Part shown: positions 47,903-61,287 of the stretch, in pieces | Position numbering within the stretch: position 1 is the first letter of the stretch | Layout: each line of letters opens with the position of its first letter | Source: Acanthacorydalis orientalis | Taxonomy: Eukaryota > Arthropoda > Insecta > Megaloptera > Corydalidae | Length of the DNA stretch: 64,000 nucleotides | Direction of reading: 5' to 3' | Assembly: GCA_034766995.1 (NCBI GenBank) | Contig: CM068320.1 | Span: 14,454,187-14,518,186, forward strand | Notes under the pieces: model-generated | Told to the model about the DNA's origin: nothing | What the model saw: the letters and a program-made list of their open reading frames with translations, nothing else | Database searches by the model: none | Program-made: the position numbers and the translations under genes

Positions 47903-48939
47903 AGATGATAGTGTAAAATTTCAGATTAAAGATGTTTTACCCAAAGAAATAAGGCCGAAAATATGTGAAAAAATTTAATTATTTCCACTTTATACAAGTA
48001 TTCGACCACTTACAAAGGAAAAATATAAGGATACAATTGATCTATTACTGTACATTCCGTCAATTTTTCATGAATATTTTCGTACTCTCAAAACATCATA
48101 AAAAGAAAATACCGTTATTGAAGAAGAAGAAATCTCTAGTATTATTCTAAATTAAGTTAACATGATTATAATTACAAAATGTAAGTGAATACTGTTGTTT
48201 ATGGCTTCTTTTTTTGATTAGAACTGAAATATTTTTTGTTGTAAGTCATTTTTAAGATGTTTGAATAATTTTGAAAATAGTCTGCCATATGAAGTATCAA
48301 AATACATATATTTTTTCATGATACTCGTAAAAATTCATAATTACATAAAATATTTATATTATAACAGAAAGTACTTTGGAAAATATTTCGTTGCATAATG
48401 GAAAAATATTTTTTATTGCACACAAACGCAAAAGTTTAAATATCTTAATACGAATAATATATGATTTAGTCCAATGTCATAATTACCGGCACAATTGTAC
48501 AATAATAATTAATTTATTTATTAAAATAAATTAATTTAAACAAATAATTTATCAATGCATACACACATTATATATATATATATATATATAGTTCTTTGTA
48601 TATAAAGATAAACATTTTATTTCTCTTAAATTAATAAAATAAATCGAACTCCATGAAGTTAAAAAAATATTATAATTAACCTCATTTTTCCTTCAAAAAA
48701 AATTATAAAGAATATTTCAACTTATTTAAAATTTAAATTCATTTGTCAATTACTTCTTAGACTTTTTATTTTATTTAAAAAGAATTGTGATAAATGTGTA
48801 TAATGTGTCTTATTTAGATAGTATTATTATTTTAGATCATGTTTTTTTATCGCATGCAGAGCATTTCGTGTACATTACGGAAAATTCCGTCGCATTTTTT
48901 TTAATTGTTAAAACAATAAAATGTGCTATCCAATTAGAC

Positions 48940-49830
48940 ACGTCTAAGTATTAATGTGTCCAACATTAAATATTTGATGATATCAGTAATGAAGAGCTTA
49001 TAATAATATTCACGGCTTCATTGTCTCTAGAGAGTCGCATGCCAGAGCTACACATAGAATTGAAGTACAAGATCGCTTATCTACAAGATTGACTTGTAAA
49101 ATGTTTTTATTAAAGCATCACGTGTAGTACTGCGATACAGCACAATAAATTAAGTATGTCTGCGTGCGTCTGTTGAAATAAAAATATCTACGAGGATCAC
49201 TCGAGACCAGATATATTGTACATAAATGACCACAAAATCTCCTCTTTAACCCGATCTCTTACACATGAAATGTGTGGCCCGTGGAGTTATACTATATGTT
49301 CTCAAGTCACACAACAATATGAGTTATTGTTATTTTGTTAATATGGCTGCCCCCCGCTGTTCGGTCGGGTAATTACGTCATCACCGATGCCCCCCTGGGC
49401 CTTCGCCCACATGATGAAGAGCTCTACTCGTTTCACCGAGGCTGAACGTACACGACGATCACAGTACAATCGCGATAGCTGCACCACAAGACCGTTCAGT
49501 GTGTATCGCACTGTTTCATTCGCACAAAAACGACTCGCAACATAACAATAACGTGCACTTGGTGTTCAAACACAACCGGTTCTACCCGGAGTGCATTTTT
49601 CCAGCGGGATGCCCACGGAGATGGTGACCACCGTGATAGCACACGCGACGACACGAAGCTTGGGAAAAAGAACTCGATCCAACTGAACTGAATGTAACAA
49701 CTTTTCATCGCTGGCCGTACACGTTTTGTGTTAAACGACGTATTTATTATGATTTAGACGATCGTGTTTCACTATAAATTATGCTTCCATGTATGTTTTA
49801 ATAACGCGGCGATACAAATCAGACGTTGGC
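48940..49830. promoter_or_regulatory. Large island of balanced composition, promoter-like
   Basis: The least AT-rich stretch of the presumed intron. Features: TTACGTCA (CRE/ATF type) at 49373-49380; on the minus strand TTCAGTTCAGTTGG at about 49691-49678, containing the arthropod initiator consensus TCAGTT; CACGTG-like and GATC-rich sequence. A minus-strand open stretch runs from about 49570 to 49320 without a good start. No signal peptide or Wnt motif is encoded. Could be an alternative promoter or noncoding first exon on the wingless strand, an enhancer, or an unknown repeat. Confidence 0.35.
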
Positions 49831-49944
49831 GTTATTCAATAGCCCGGTTTTAAGATCACTTTAGTATATCGTTCTTGTTGGTATCTTTATGATATAGCAT
49901 TTCATCGGATCGACATTTTATGACCTCCTCCAATTTATGTTTAC

Positions 49945-49948
<4 letters not shown>

Positions 49949-49997
<49 letters not shown>
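49949..49997. repeat. (TA)n(CA)n tract
   Basis: About 45 bases of TA followed by CACATACACAACACACG. Confidence 0.95.
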
Positions 49998-50002
<5 letters not shown>

Positions 50003-50836
50003 CACAACACACGAATAATATGCTTTTGCATCACTATACGAGAGTGTGTTACTTTTCATAGCTGTTCCAATAAATAACAACATATTGTTTAATATTTTAT
50101 TTGCTTTTATGCATAATTTTAGCATTCCTTCTCGATATATTCTCATAGATCAACACATAATTTATTTGAGATATCTTTTTCATAAAACTAAAATTCTTGA
50201 TTTTATTTAGCTGTTACAGTTATTTATAATTTATTGAGGAAATTTTAAGTTAAAATATATTTCATCTGCTTCTTTTAACAGGAACATTTTTTAAATTAAT
50301 TTTTCGACACGTCCAGGTTTTTGTATGTCTTCATACAAGGTTCTAATATATAATAGTTATACTTTACTGTTTCATAGTTTTGTATTATGTTATAAAAATT
50401 AGGTAGAGATATAAACAATTTAATTAAATAACCCGGTATTAATTCAGTAAAGCTGATCATCAGTATGTAAAATTTTCAATGAAACTTCAAATTAGAAAAC
50501 GTAAAGCTTTACAAAATATATGAAAAGTATTAAAAAGGAATCATTGTCTAACAATATTTATTAATCACAACTAATTTAAGACGACTTTATCCAATTGTAT
50601 TTTTTTATAACAACTTTTGACTATTTTTTCAACAAACAATTTTCAAATTTCGACAATATTTATTTATATATGAGTTCTATTCTTTATAAAAATCATTTTA
50701 TGTTCCTCATAGTTTTTCTTCTATATATTATTATTAACAAACTTGTACTTCATTAATGTGCTCTATGAATATAAGTCGACCTCAGTATATTATTTATGTA
50801 TTTACATAGGCACTTTTCTAGTCACCATTTCAATGA

Positions 50837-50837
<1 letters not shown>

Positions 50838-50871
<34 letters not shown>

Positions 50872-50907
50872 CATACATATTTATACATATATACATATAA
50901 TTATATA

Positions 50908-50938
<31 letters not shown>

Positions 50939-50967
50939 CTACATGTTTATTCACATTTGAGTCTCTT

Positions 50968-51014
<47 letters not shown>
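50838..51014. repeat. Cluster of three (TA)n tracts
   Basis: TA runs at 50838-50868, 50900-50938 and 50971-51014 separated by CATACATACAT- and TCTACATG-type spacers. Confidence 0.95.
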
Positions 51015-51019
<5 letters not shown>

Positions 51020-51195
51020 TTATAAAGTCAATAAATCTGTAAAAATATAAAGTTCTAAGTAAAATTTTAAAATTTAAATCTTGAAAGTTTCGTAATAAAT
51101 TACTTCATAAAATTGAAATTAGTATTAATCAAGTAGTAATAAAATCCAAAGTACGTGTATTTGAAAAGTTATATTTACATATAGAAACACCTTCA

Positions 51196-51490
51196 AGACA
51201 AGCATCTTACCTGCAGAGAGTTCAGAACAATATCCTGAAAATGGCAATGAAGAAGTCAAGATACTACCCCACGGAAAAACTACACAAAGAAGCTGAAATT
51301 AAGACAGTAGCACAATATGTCCACGATATAAGACACCAATACGCTTGACAGCCAGATAGCAGAACAGCTCGGCTCGATAAGGTTAATACCATTACACAAA
51401 ATGATAGGGAAAAAACTGCCGAAATAACAAATTTATGCAACCGTTGTACTTTGACGGCCCGCGATCATCGTTGCCAACAGCTCATCGGGA
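51196..51490 (+). pseudogene. Non-LTR (jockey-like) reverse transcriptase C-terminal fragment
   Basis: Plus-strand translation from 51205 gives SYLQRVQNNILKMAMKKSRY, then YPTEKLHKEAEIKTVAQYV, the end of the reverse transcriptase thumb region of jockey/CR1-type LINEs, where LQ-x-x-QN, a tyrosine- or tryptophan-containing turn and a KLH-x-E-x-x-I stretch are typical. A stop follows about residue 50, then more relic sequence. GC-richer sequence continues to about 51720 and may be the 3' UTR. No tail or target duplication identified. Confidence 0.72.
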
Positions 51491-51932
51491 ACAACGGGTA
51501 AGGACACTAAAGGGGTGGCATGGGATATAAAAGGGAAGCTCTAGAGGAGGGATATAAATCGGTAACCACTAAAGTGTGATTTTTTTAAAAAAAGTTTTCC
51601 CACATCCACGAATCAGGCTCCACATTCATACATAAATAGCACACAACGGCAAGGCAAAGGTTGGTTTCGGGGATCCTCCATCCATAAAGAACGATCGGAG
51701 AAAAGAGGATACCTACACGATAACAAGATTCTCACTTTCTTCAAAATTCATGTAAAAAATATAGGTGTACAGATTTGCTTGTAAAAAAAAAAACAAAGTA
51801 AACTATTAAAATAATTTAACATCTATTAAAATACCATATTTAAATTTCTGTGCTCATAATATACATATATATCAAAACATAATTCATTAAGAACTAGATT
51901 AATTTTATGTACATTGAATATTATATTATAGA

Positions 51933-51943
51933 TCTCTCTCTCT

Positions 51944-51989
<46 letters not shown>

Positions 51990-51990
51990 A
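51933..51990. repeat. Compound (CT)n(TA)n(TATG)n microsatellite
   Basis: TCTCTCTCTCTTT, then TA, then GTATGTATGTATATG. Confidence 0.95.
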
Positions 51991-52261
51991 TGATCCTGTT
52001 AAAATATTACAAATTATTATCAAAAACCAAAATTAATTAAAACTGTTTTATTTTTTAGATTATTATAATATCAATCAAAAGTAAAATGATTTATCTTGAA
52101 TATAATCAAAATGAAACATATTTATACGACTGTACTATTTTCATGTTCCAGTTATACTTGATTTACATAAATTACTAAGATCCACATATTTAAAATATAT
52201 AAATATTCATATTAATTACAAAAACTTTTACACAAATAATTAATCAATTGCAGTGTAAAAT

Positions 52262-52267
52262 TCAGTA

Positions 52268-52301
<34 letters not shown>

Positions 52302-52472
52302 ATGTGCGTGTGTATGTGTATGTGTGTGTGTGTATGTGTGTAAATGTGTGTGTATGTGTATGTGTGTGTGTATGTGTGTGTGTATGTGTGTGTGTATGTG
52401 TGTGTGTGTATGTGTGTGTGTATGTGTGTGTATGTGTGTGTGTGTATGTGTGTGTGTGTATGTGTGTGTATA
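52262..52472. repeat. Long (TG)n / TGTATGTG array
   Basis: About 200 bases of alternating TG interspersed with TATGTG units after a short TA run, with one AAA interruption near 52342. Long alternating purine-pyrimidine sequence of this kind can adopt Z-DNA. Cys/Val frames on one strand and Thr/His frames on the other are artefacts. Confidence 0.97.
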
Positions 52473-52913
52473 AAAATTTATACAACTACACTTTAATATT
52501 CTAAGAAAATAAGATCTAGTAATTATAATTTTTATAATACATTCAGATTCTGCATTATGCATTCTATATACGAATAAACATCTATTAGTGTAATGAAAAA
52601 AATTAAATACGCACAGATATCAATGAAGAGCAATTGGTTCGTGAGTAACCAAACCCGATTCTTTTTACATCGTAAAGGAGGTTGAACTCTAAGGCTTATA
52701 TGAAAAAAGTTCTTATAAAATTCTAAAGGGTATCATTGTCGAATTTCTTTTGATGATGTTTTTTCTACCAGAGGAAACACAATCGACAAACCGGAAACAG
52801 TATGACGGTATTTATTTGTGAGCATTAATTTGAAAGCATGAGATAAATTTGTAAGTAGTAATTTTTACAGCGGGGTGGCATCAACATAATAACATCATAT
52901 ATTTGAAAAATAT

Positions 52914-52922
52914 ATTATATAC

Positions 52923-52956
<34 letters not shown>

Positions 52957-52984
52957 ATGTGTGTGCATGTATGTATGTACATAT
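52914..52984. repeat. (TA)n(TG)n microsatellite
   Basis: TA repeats then GTGTGTGTGTATGTGTGTGC and ATGTATGTATG. Confidence 0.95.
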
Positions 52985-54000
52985 CTATTCGAAAAGAATT
53001 AAAAATTTAGATTATTTTATTAATAGAACAGATTAATCTAACCGATGCATCATTCATGTTTACATGCGTTAGATAGTCGTCCCACTAATTGTGTCGCGCC
53101 TAATATGATTAATTCAACATAAACATCTTTTTTTACGTTATAGTCGGTGACTGGGCAAAATTATAACAAACACTAACAAATATTTTCTAATAATATTTTT
53201 TTTGTATTTATTTATAAAAAAAATGTTTCGTGCGAAGTAATCACTCCGCATTAATAATAGTGAACACCAATTAGAAAAAATATTGATAAATTATTGATAT
53301 TCATTTACTTATTTTAAGTAATTATATGTATTTATGTGTGTGTATGTGTATTCCAGCATTTAACAAATCAAATATTAGCTCCATAAAACATGAATAGTAA
53401 GTAGTAATTACTGAAATGTTTATTCAAATATGTTAAATCTTATTTCTTAATAACTTATTTCATTAATTGCTTAATATTAATCTATTTGGTTGGAACTAAT
53501 GAAAATTATTTTTTTCCAGTAAAATCTAAAACTTGATAATTCAATTTAAGCAGAAAAAATGTTTTATTTCATACTTTTACTGTCAGAAATTATAAAGGCG
53601 ACAAATAAAAAATACAACTAATAATAATTTGTAAAATTATAGAAATAATTCATTAAAGTAAGAAATGCAAAAGTAAAATTGAATCATTTTCTATGTAATT
53701 TTTTTACTTCTACATTTATTAATAGCTTCAACGGATCAAATCTCTCGTTTTTTTTAATTAATATTCAGATGTATTTTTTAATAACTTCACGATTGTTGAG
53801 ATGAATACCTATCTTTTGACTGTTTTAAATCGAATCCATCATTATTCTGTACTATATCAGTATCATAAGTTATAAATATTTCTCTTAGAATAGTACAAAT
53901 AAACGCAGTACACGTTTCCGAAGAACTACAATCACATATTTTCATTTTTTCAAATACATTCTAAGATAAATTAATTTAGATAACGCATGTACATTATGAC

Positions 54001-54004
<4 letters not shown>

Positions 54005-54090
<86 letters not shown>

Positions 54091-54091
54091 T

Positions 54092-54132
<41 letters not shown>
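54005..54132. repeat. Long (TA)n tract with CATTCC interruption
   Basis: About 125 bases of TA in three blocks; a purine-rich GGGAGAGGGAGGGAGAG stretch follows at 54222-54238. Confidence 0.96.
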
Positions 54133-54135
<3 letters not shown>

Positions 54136-54341
54136 AAAAATAAAATAAAGTACTAAAATAATTTTGAGTTTTTCTAACATTCTTGTATTTTAATCTAGTT
54201 TAATATATATATGTATATAAAGGGAGAGGGAGGGAGAGAAAATAATAAATTCAAAACCTTAAGTTTGTCAGAGTAAATTAATTTTATCATTTAATTAATC
54301 GATTTTTTTCTATTTTCCAATTATAACAACTGAAGTAAGGA

Positions 54342-54345
<4 letters not shown>

Positions 54346-54402
<57 letters not shown>
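54346..54402. repeat. (TA)n tract
   Basis: About 55 bases of TA. Confidence 0.96.
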
Positions 54403-54405
<3 letters not shown>

Positions 54406-54838
54406 TTGATATTCTATGATGTAAACAGATAAAAGAACCCTCATATTGATTATAAACTCTTCATTTTTAGCTTTTAAACCGTAACGAGCACCCCTTGAAA
54501 ATTCGTACTCGTAATTGAAACGCAAATGCTGCTTTGTGTCACCAAAACCCTATTCAAAAGCCATTTCAATATCCGTATTTGTCATGCGAACATTGTGTTC
54601 AAGAGGCAATGTGAATCCATTGAATGGATTGACTAAACCTTTTGGTCTGTTTGATGTCCACTACTCCATGTTTTAGCATGTAATTAGGTATTGATATCAG
54701 TGCTATTAATAAAAACTACATTTATCGATACTCTAGTACATATTCATTAGTTAACTTAGTAGTTAAGTATTTTTTTAATAAAGTATTTCAAATATATATG
54801 TGTACATTTAAACAATAAATTAACAATTCATATATATA

Positions 54839-54841
<3 letters not shown>

Positions 54842-54876
<35 letters not shown>

Positions 54877-55085
54877 TGTATGTATGTAATTTTCATTGAA
54901 ATTTCACTTTCAATAACGATTTTTTAAAAATTGTGTACTTCTTAAAAATGTAAGACAGTTGTATGTATATAGAAGCTATTAATCAAATATATTAATATAC
55001 AAATTGTTTTTTTATACTTTTTAAATATTAATATGTATATATATATATATATACATAAATACATACACACACGTTTGTGTATGTA
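54842..55085. repeat. Two (TA)n tracts with TATG/CACA borders
   Basis: TA at 54842-54872 bordered by TATGTATGTATG, and at 55030-55052 bordered by ACATACACACACG. Confidence 0.9.
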
Positions 55086-55665
55086 CGGATATATGTCTAC
55101 AAAAATTGATTAGTTATACCGTGTGGGAATCGTAATTTATTGAGTATGCATTTTAATAAATCATATATCATGTAAAATGTGCAACATCTTATTATTGTGT
55201 CAAGTGTCAAGAAAATATATGTCCAGTTTGGAAATACAATAGAACCACAACTACTGTATGTCTCGTCCAAAGACTCAGCATGTTGCTTTTTGTACAAAGA
55301 AGTCATAAAACTATAAAAGTTATTATTATTTTATACCATGTATAGAAGTCATTTGAAATTTTTAACATTTTGTCACTTGTCACTCCGCTTTATTAATTTA
55401 TGATCACTAACAAGAGAAAATGTTATTTTACGCTCTGTTTTTTTTTTACATCTTTGATTTATATATTCCAGGAATTATCTGTAATGTGGATTGTATTCTT
55501 ATTTTCATTCATAAGTATATTATGAAAAATAAGAATGTTACTCCAAAAAAGTAAATATTTAAATATCGATATACAATTTCAATTAATTTTATTATAGTAA
55601 TTGCTCTTACATATACTGTAATAATTAATAAATTATTTAAAAAAATATAGTAGTGTCTTTAAATA

Positions 55666-55696
<31 letters not shown>

Positions 55697-55936
55697 CACA
55701 TTTTTTCTTAGATTGTATTTAATTAACAAAATATTTGTATAAAATATATTTCTTTTATCTTTATAAAAAGAATGTTTAGAAAAGGTTACCTAATTCATTT
55801 CGTTTTGTTATATTTCCATATTTTTTACAATAAAACCAATATTGGATAAAAGTATCTCTGATTCATCTACTTCAACTATTATCCATTGAAAGGAATGTCG
55901 CAACACTTCGATTTAGTATTTAATCCTCTCATTCTT

Positions 55937-55956
55937 TCTCTCTTCCTGCCTCTTTC

Positions 55957-56022
<66 letters not shown>
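55937..56022. repeat. Compound pyrimidine/(TA)n microsatellite
   Basis: TTTCTCTCTTCCTGCCTCTTTCTC precursor followed by about 66 bases of TA. Confidence 0.95.
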
Positions 56023-56025
<3 letters not shown>

Positions 56026-57328
56026 TTGATTTTATTTTGATAGAAAAATAAGATATCACTTGTTATTTTACAAAGAAGGCTACAATAAATTAAAACAAAA
56101 GGAAAAAACGATATAAAAAGTTAAATACAATCTTGATAAATATAAGATAGTAAAAAGATCGTCAAAATTGATCTGTTCCACAAGTAACATTGCACGTGAC
56201 TAGAAATTCTTCAGGTTTCATTTTTCTACCTGCAACGAAACCTCACATGTCAGCTCGTGTTATTTGTTATTTCCATAGATAAAACATCTTAAATGCTCAA
56301 CTGAAAGGTCCTATTAGTATCAATTGATCGGTAATTTAAGATCACCAATCGCCTATAGATCAATATACTCTATCCGCTCTTTAATTATTTAATTGATTGG
56401 AATTCGTCGGGAAATAATGTTTTTTTTTCTATACCTTTAATGTGGCTCCGTTATAAATTAATATTAGTGTGCAATTGCAGATTGTTTTATTGTCAGTTAT
56501 ATTTGAGTAAGCAGATTGTTTGTTCATTGTGGGGTATTATATTAAGTTATATTTTTGAAATGTTGACATTTATATCGAAATTTGTAGAAGTTAATATTTA
56601 ATAAGAAATCTCGTTTAGAGAAATTCATTAGGATAAATTTACTCACCCAAATTTCTTATCGTCCTGCCTTTCTCTCTCTCTCTTTCTTTGATATATATAT
56701 ATATATATAATATATATATATATAAATATATATATATAATATATATATATATAAACATAATATTTTGTAAGGTTTTCTAATCAATGAAAATATACAAAAT
56801 TAAAAAGTCGCAAAAAATTAAATCAACAACATAAAATAATTTATACTTATTAAAATAATAGAAATTTTAAAAAGATCGTTCTTAAATAATACATGGTATT
56901 TGACAAAAAAAGTAATTATAATTAATGCAGCAAATAGGCATAATTTATCTATATTAACAATAGCATTTGTAGTGATTTCTTTGATTACATCTGATCAGTT
57001 AAAGCAAATTAAAATTTATGCGCTCAAGATTTACACACAGATGGCTTTCTCACTGTCACAGAAAAAATAAAAAATATTTCAAATTATACATGTTCAATAA
57101 ATAAATATTCATTATTTCAATGGATGCTTATGTGCATTTCGATAGCAATTCGGGATTAGTCCATTTTCTATATCTTAGTACTGTGGGGAATATTATATCG
57201 ATATCGAAATTAGAATAAGAATGAACAAAAATGATCAATAATCATTTATTGGATATTTTTGATCAGAAACATTTTCATTTAAGGAGATGTGAATAATTCG
57301 TATTTAAAAGTGAATTTAACCACTATAT

Positions 57329-57412
<84 letters not shown>

Positions 57413-57640
57413 TTAAAAATAAAATTTATATATTTAAAAAATTAAATTAATCACTGAATAATTAATTCATACTACAAAGTTTGTAAATATTGAGTGGGCT
57501 ACAATCTTGTACAGTCATACCCAAACGGGATGTTTTCACTTTTTATTATTGGAATGGATATATTGTTTAAACAATAAAATCTCATTTTTATAACAGCTTA
57601 AACATAGAAATTAAAAATACAACATCAATATCTATATTAC

Positions 57641-57722
<82 letters not shown>

Positions 57723-58539
57723 CATATATGTATGTCTGTGTCTACAAAATTCTTAAATATAATATCATGTATTATTTCATGAACAATATAAGTTGTATGA
57801 ATCAAGATGTACCAGTTATGAGTCGCTAGAAACAAGTATTAAAAAAAGATTAGAAATACAAGTGTAAATTATTAGAAACATAATAAGACAAGTATCCGAA
57901 ACATCATATCAATACTTACAATAAAATTAGTAATAAAATTAATTACATGTAATGATCATGTTCACTTCATTAATACAGTAATATTTTATACGGTGTTATT
58001 TTCGTAAAATTAAACAGATTATAAAAATAATTATAATAAAAAAAGTACTGATTATATATCAGTTCGATTATAAATGTTATTTTTATTCTATAATTATATT
58101 ACTAAAATAATAATTTATCATACTTTCTATTAATAATGATATTTTAATACATACGAAAAGATGCCTTTCTGTAAATAAATATTTATGACTTTTATACTCC
58201 AAATTATGTTGAAAGGTAGATTTCTATATTTTTTTTATTTATTATTTCGTGTAACGTTGTTGAATAATATTTTTTAAAGTGAAAACTATTCTCAAAAGAA
58301 AATGATTTCAAAACGTAGAATATATTAAGAAAAATGTAATAGGCGAATTAACAGCAGTTTCTTCGGACACCTTGTTCGACTCTTCAAGAATTTTTAAAAC
58401 GTTGCAACAAGTGTATTAAAGTAAATGGAGATTATTTTGAGTAAATATCAAACATTTTTTGTGTTACTTAAATTGTGTTTGTTTTCATTAAACCAATCCG
58501 TGAATTAAATTATCAAACCTCGTCTATATATATATATTA
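56023..58539. other. AT-rich sequence with TA tracts and one complex patch
   Basis: (CT)n(TA)n at 56670-56755, (TA)n at 57330-57402 and 57642-57720. The patch at about 56160-56400 is more complex and holds ATCGATCGG-like and TTAATTGATTGG homeodomain-type sites. No gene recognised. Confidence 0.5.
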
Positions 58540-59085
58540 GGTTGGTAGGAAAATAATTGCGGTTTTTGTTTTCTGAATTTTTAACTTCATTTTTTAAATG
58601 AAAGTGTCATTTCATCGTGTTCATGTTCATATCATTTTAAAGAAGATTTTTCGGTCTGTATTCTGATACCATCGACTTTGGTTTTATTATTAAATTTACT
58701 TCAAATTCAGCTACTGAAAAAAAATTAAAAAAAATCAAATATGAGCAAATTTCTTTATAAGTTCGAAACGGGTGCTAAAGCAGCTGAAACTTTTCGTAAA
58801 TTGAACGATGCTTTAGTATTAAGGAACGTATGGTGTAATGGTGGTTCCAAAAAGTTCTTGCTGGGGACGAGAGCCTTGAAGATGAGAAGGTCGCGAGCGT
58901 CTTTCAGTTCATAATGACCAACTGAAGGCGTTAGCTGAATTAGAACCATTCACAACAATTCGAGAGCCTACACAAAAGTTAGGCGTTCGTCATCTAACAG
59001 TTCTAGACCACTTAAAACTACTTAAATTAGAAAATATATAAATGATTTTGAAGGTTGGGAACCGCAATTATTTTTCTACCAAACT
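58540..59085 (+). mobile_element. ~550-bp mariner derivative keeping only the HTH region, copy 3
   Basis: After TA at 58538-58539 the left end reads GTTGGTAGGAAAATAATTGC; the right end reads GCAATTATTTTTCTACC before AAACTTA. Relics include FLYKFETGAKAAETFRKLN, a short TVWCNGG stretch for TVQWW, and HHLTVLDHLKLLKLEN in different frames. The same internal jump as copies 1 and 2. Confidence 0.86.
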
Positions 59086-59720
59086 TATATATATATATAT
59101 TCGACAAGTGTTAATAAAATTAAACGGTATTAATAAAGCTCTATACATTTTCCTTGCATATATATTTTTTATTAAACCTGTCCTTACACCAAAATTAAGT
59201 ACTAAGACAAATCAATTCTTTTTCAAATTACTTTTTTTCGATAAAACGGAAAAAAATTATAACTCTGTATTTAAAAACTATCTATATTTAACAATAAAGA
59301 AAAATTAATAATTCACACTGTCGTTGCTTTTCTGCACATTAATATAAACAATTAATAATTAATTTTCAATGCGATGTAGTTTAATATTAAAGATAGTTTA
59401 TCGAATAATACATTTCATTTTCAGAAACATGACATATATTAATGAATTTCAAAATATTGATTTAAATGACAAGAAGAAACATTAATAATATACATCAAAT
59501 TCCAGACTTTTTAACGTATTGAATGAAAATTGTCTTATAATTTACAGACTTCTATCGCCATTGGTAGTCAGTTAATAAATAATATATATGATTAATATGT
59601 ATATATATATATATATATGTATATATTAAAACTTGGTTTCGATAAAGTTAACTATAACAGCTTCAAGATTGCTGAGAATAAATAACAACTTTATACACAT
59701 GGATATTATTTTTTGCATAT

Positions 59721-60062
<342 letters not shown>

Positions 60063-60085
60063 GGATTCGCTCGGAAATTCGCTCA

Positions 60086-60090
<5 letters not shown>

Positions 60091-60143
<53 letters not shown>

Positions 60144-60145
60144 TA

Positions 60146-60185
<40 letters not shown>

Positions 60186-60205
60186 TAATATATATATATA
60201 GAGAG
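60091..60205. repeat. (TA)n with TATGTG/CACATA symmetry, then (GA)n
   Basis: TA repeats around TATATGTGTATA and TATACACATATA, which are inverted with respect to each other, ending in GAGAGAGAAAG. Also able to fold back. Confidence 0.9.
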
Positions 60206-60224
60206 AGAAAGAATTTCCAGATTT

Positions 60225-60708
60225 TAGAAAACCAAATACGGGACATGGGTTTTAAAAAAGCCAACGTCGAACCTTAAAACAATTTTGTTAAATGACATAA
60301 TATAGAAACATTATAATAGTTAGGTGCAGTTCATGCCTTACATTTAACACTACTTTTACCGCACCGCACAATGTCCAAATAAGAACTGTTTGAAAAATAG
60401 GAAAATGCAATATATCTGTACTGAATTATAAATAAAATACTTATACTAAATAAAAAGCGACCGATGAAAGGGACGGCCGCCGTTATCTGTGAACACAATT
60501 AATTTCCTCGAATCGTCAGTTTTTATGGCTTACAAATCAATTTAAGTTAGATTATTCGAAAAGAATAATGAAAATTATAATTGCTTAAACAAAATATTTA
60601 TAATTTTATGTTTTCATTAAAATACGGGACATTAAAGCTGTCCCTACAAGCACAATACTGGACAGTAAAATTTTAAGTAAAATATGGGACGTCTGTCAAT
60701 TCTATATC

Positions 60709-60710
<2 letters not shown>
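60225..60710. mobile_element. Possible transposon relic with recurring GGGAC motif
   Basis: AAATACGGGACAT occurs near 60234 and again near 60623, with AAATATGGGACGTCTGTCAA at about 60674-60693 and ATACTGGACAG near 60654. Recurring motifs of this kind are common at ends of degenerate DNA transposons. No transposase or target duplication was found. Confidence 0.3.
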
Positions 60711-60760
<50 letters not shown>

Positions 60761-60779
60761 ATGATATTTATGTATGAGC

Positions 60780-61060
60780 AAGCATAAATTGAACAAAATT
60801 CTAGAAGAAATGAATTCTCGCGCTGTAGTTCGACGTATTGCCACAACACGTTACGACACTAGGCAGGTAGCCAGGCGGGCACTTTGATCGATCCAAAGAG
60901 CCCGTGGACCGCCGATTAAAGGGCACACCGCTCAACAACTGGTCATTAGTGGCACCTCGTAGCCTGTATTCATAACACAAAACGCCGTATATATTAACCT
61001 AGTAGTGTATATACACAAAGTTCAACTTGCGGTTGGTTTCGTCTCAATTTGTTTTTTCTC
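60780..61060. promoter_or_regulatory. Candidate conserved island with TCF-type sites
   Basis: Balanced sequence (GCAGGTAGCCAGGCGGGCAC near 60862) with CTTTGATC at 60882-60889 immediately followed by GATCCAAAG, giving two opposed near-matches to the TCF/LEF core in 17 bases. No coding frame recognised. Within the presumed wingless intron. Role untested. Confidence 0.3.
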
Positions 61061-61210
61061 TTGTAATATGTACCTTAATTGTTTGTTCAAATCTTTTAAT
61101 GACGATAATTGTAACTAAATGCATATTATAGTTTATTATGTTTACTTTTGATTTTTATGCACAACGAAATTATTGTTGTTTAATGTTTTCTAAATCGAAA
61201 GAAGTTACTG

Positions 61211-61224
61211 AGTGTGTGCGTGTG

Positions 61225-61287
<63 letters not shown>
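61211..61287. repeat. (TG)n(TA)n microsatellite
   Basis: GTGTGTGCGTGTGTACATAC then about 55 bases of TA. Confidence 0.95.

Noticed and set aside
47673..48150. Two lysine-rich frames near the 47844 palindrome, considered as a gene
   Set aside because: No recognisable domain, interrupted by stops, and composition is that of the AT-rich background.
49320..49708. GC-richer open stretch on the minus strand considered as wingless exon 1 or 2
   Set aside because: It has no signal-peptide-like hydrophobic run, no RRWNC or KIVxRG motif and no good start; SRWKNALRVEP only superficially resembles RRWNC.
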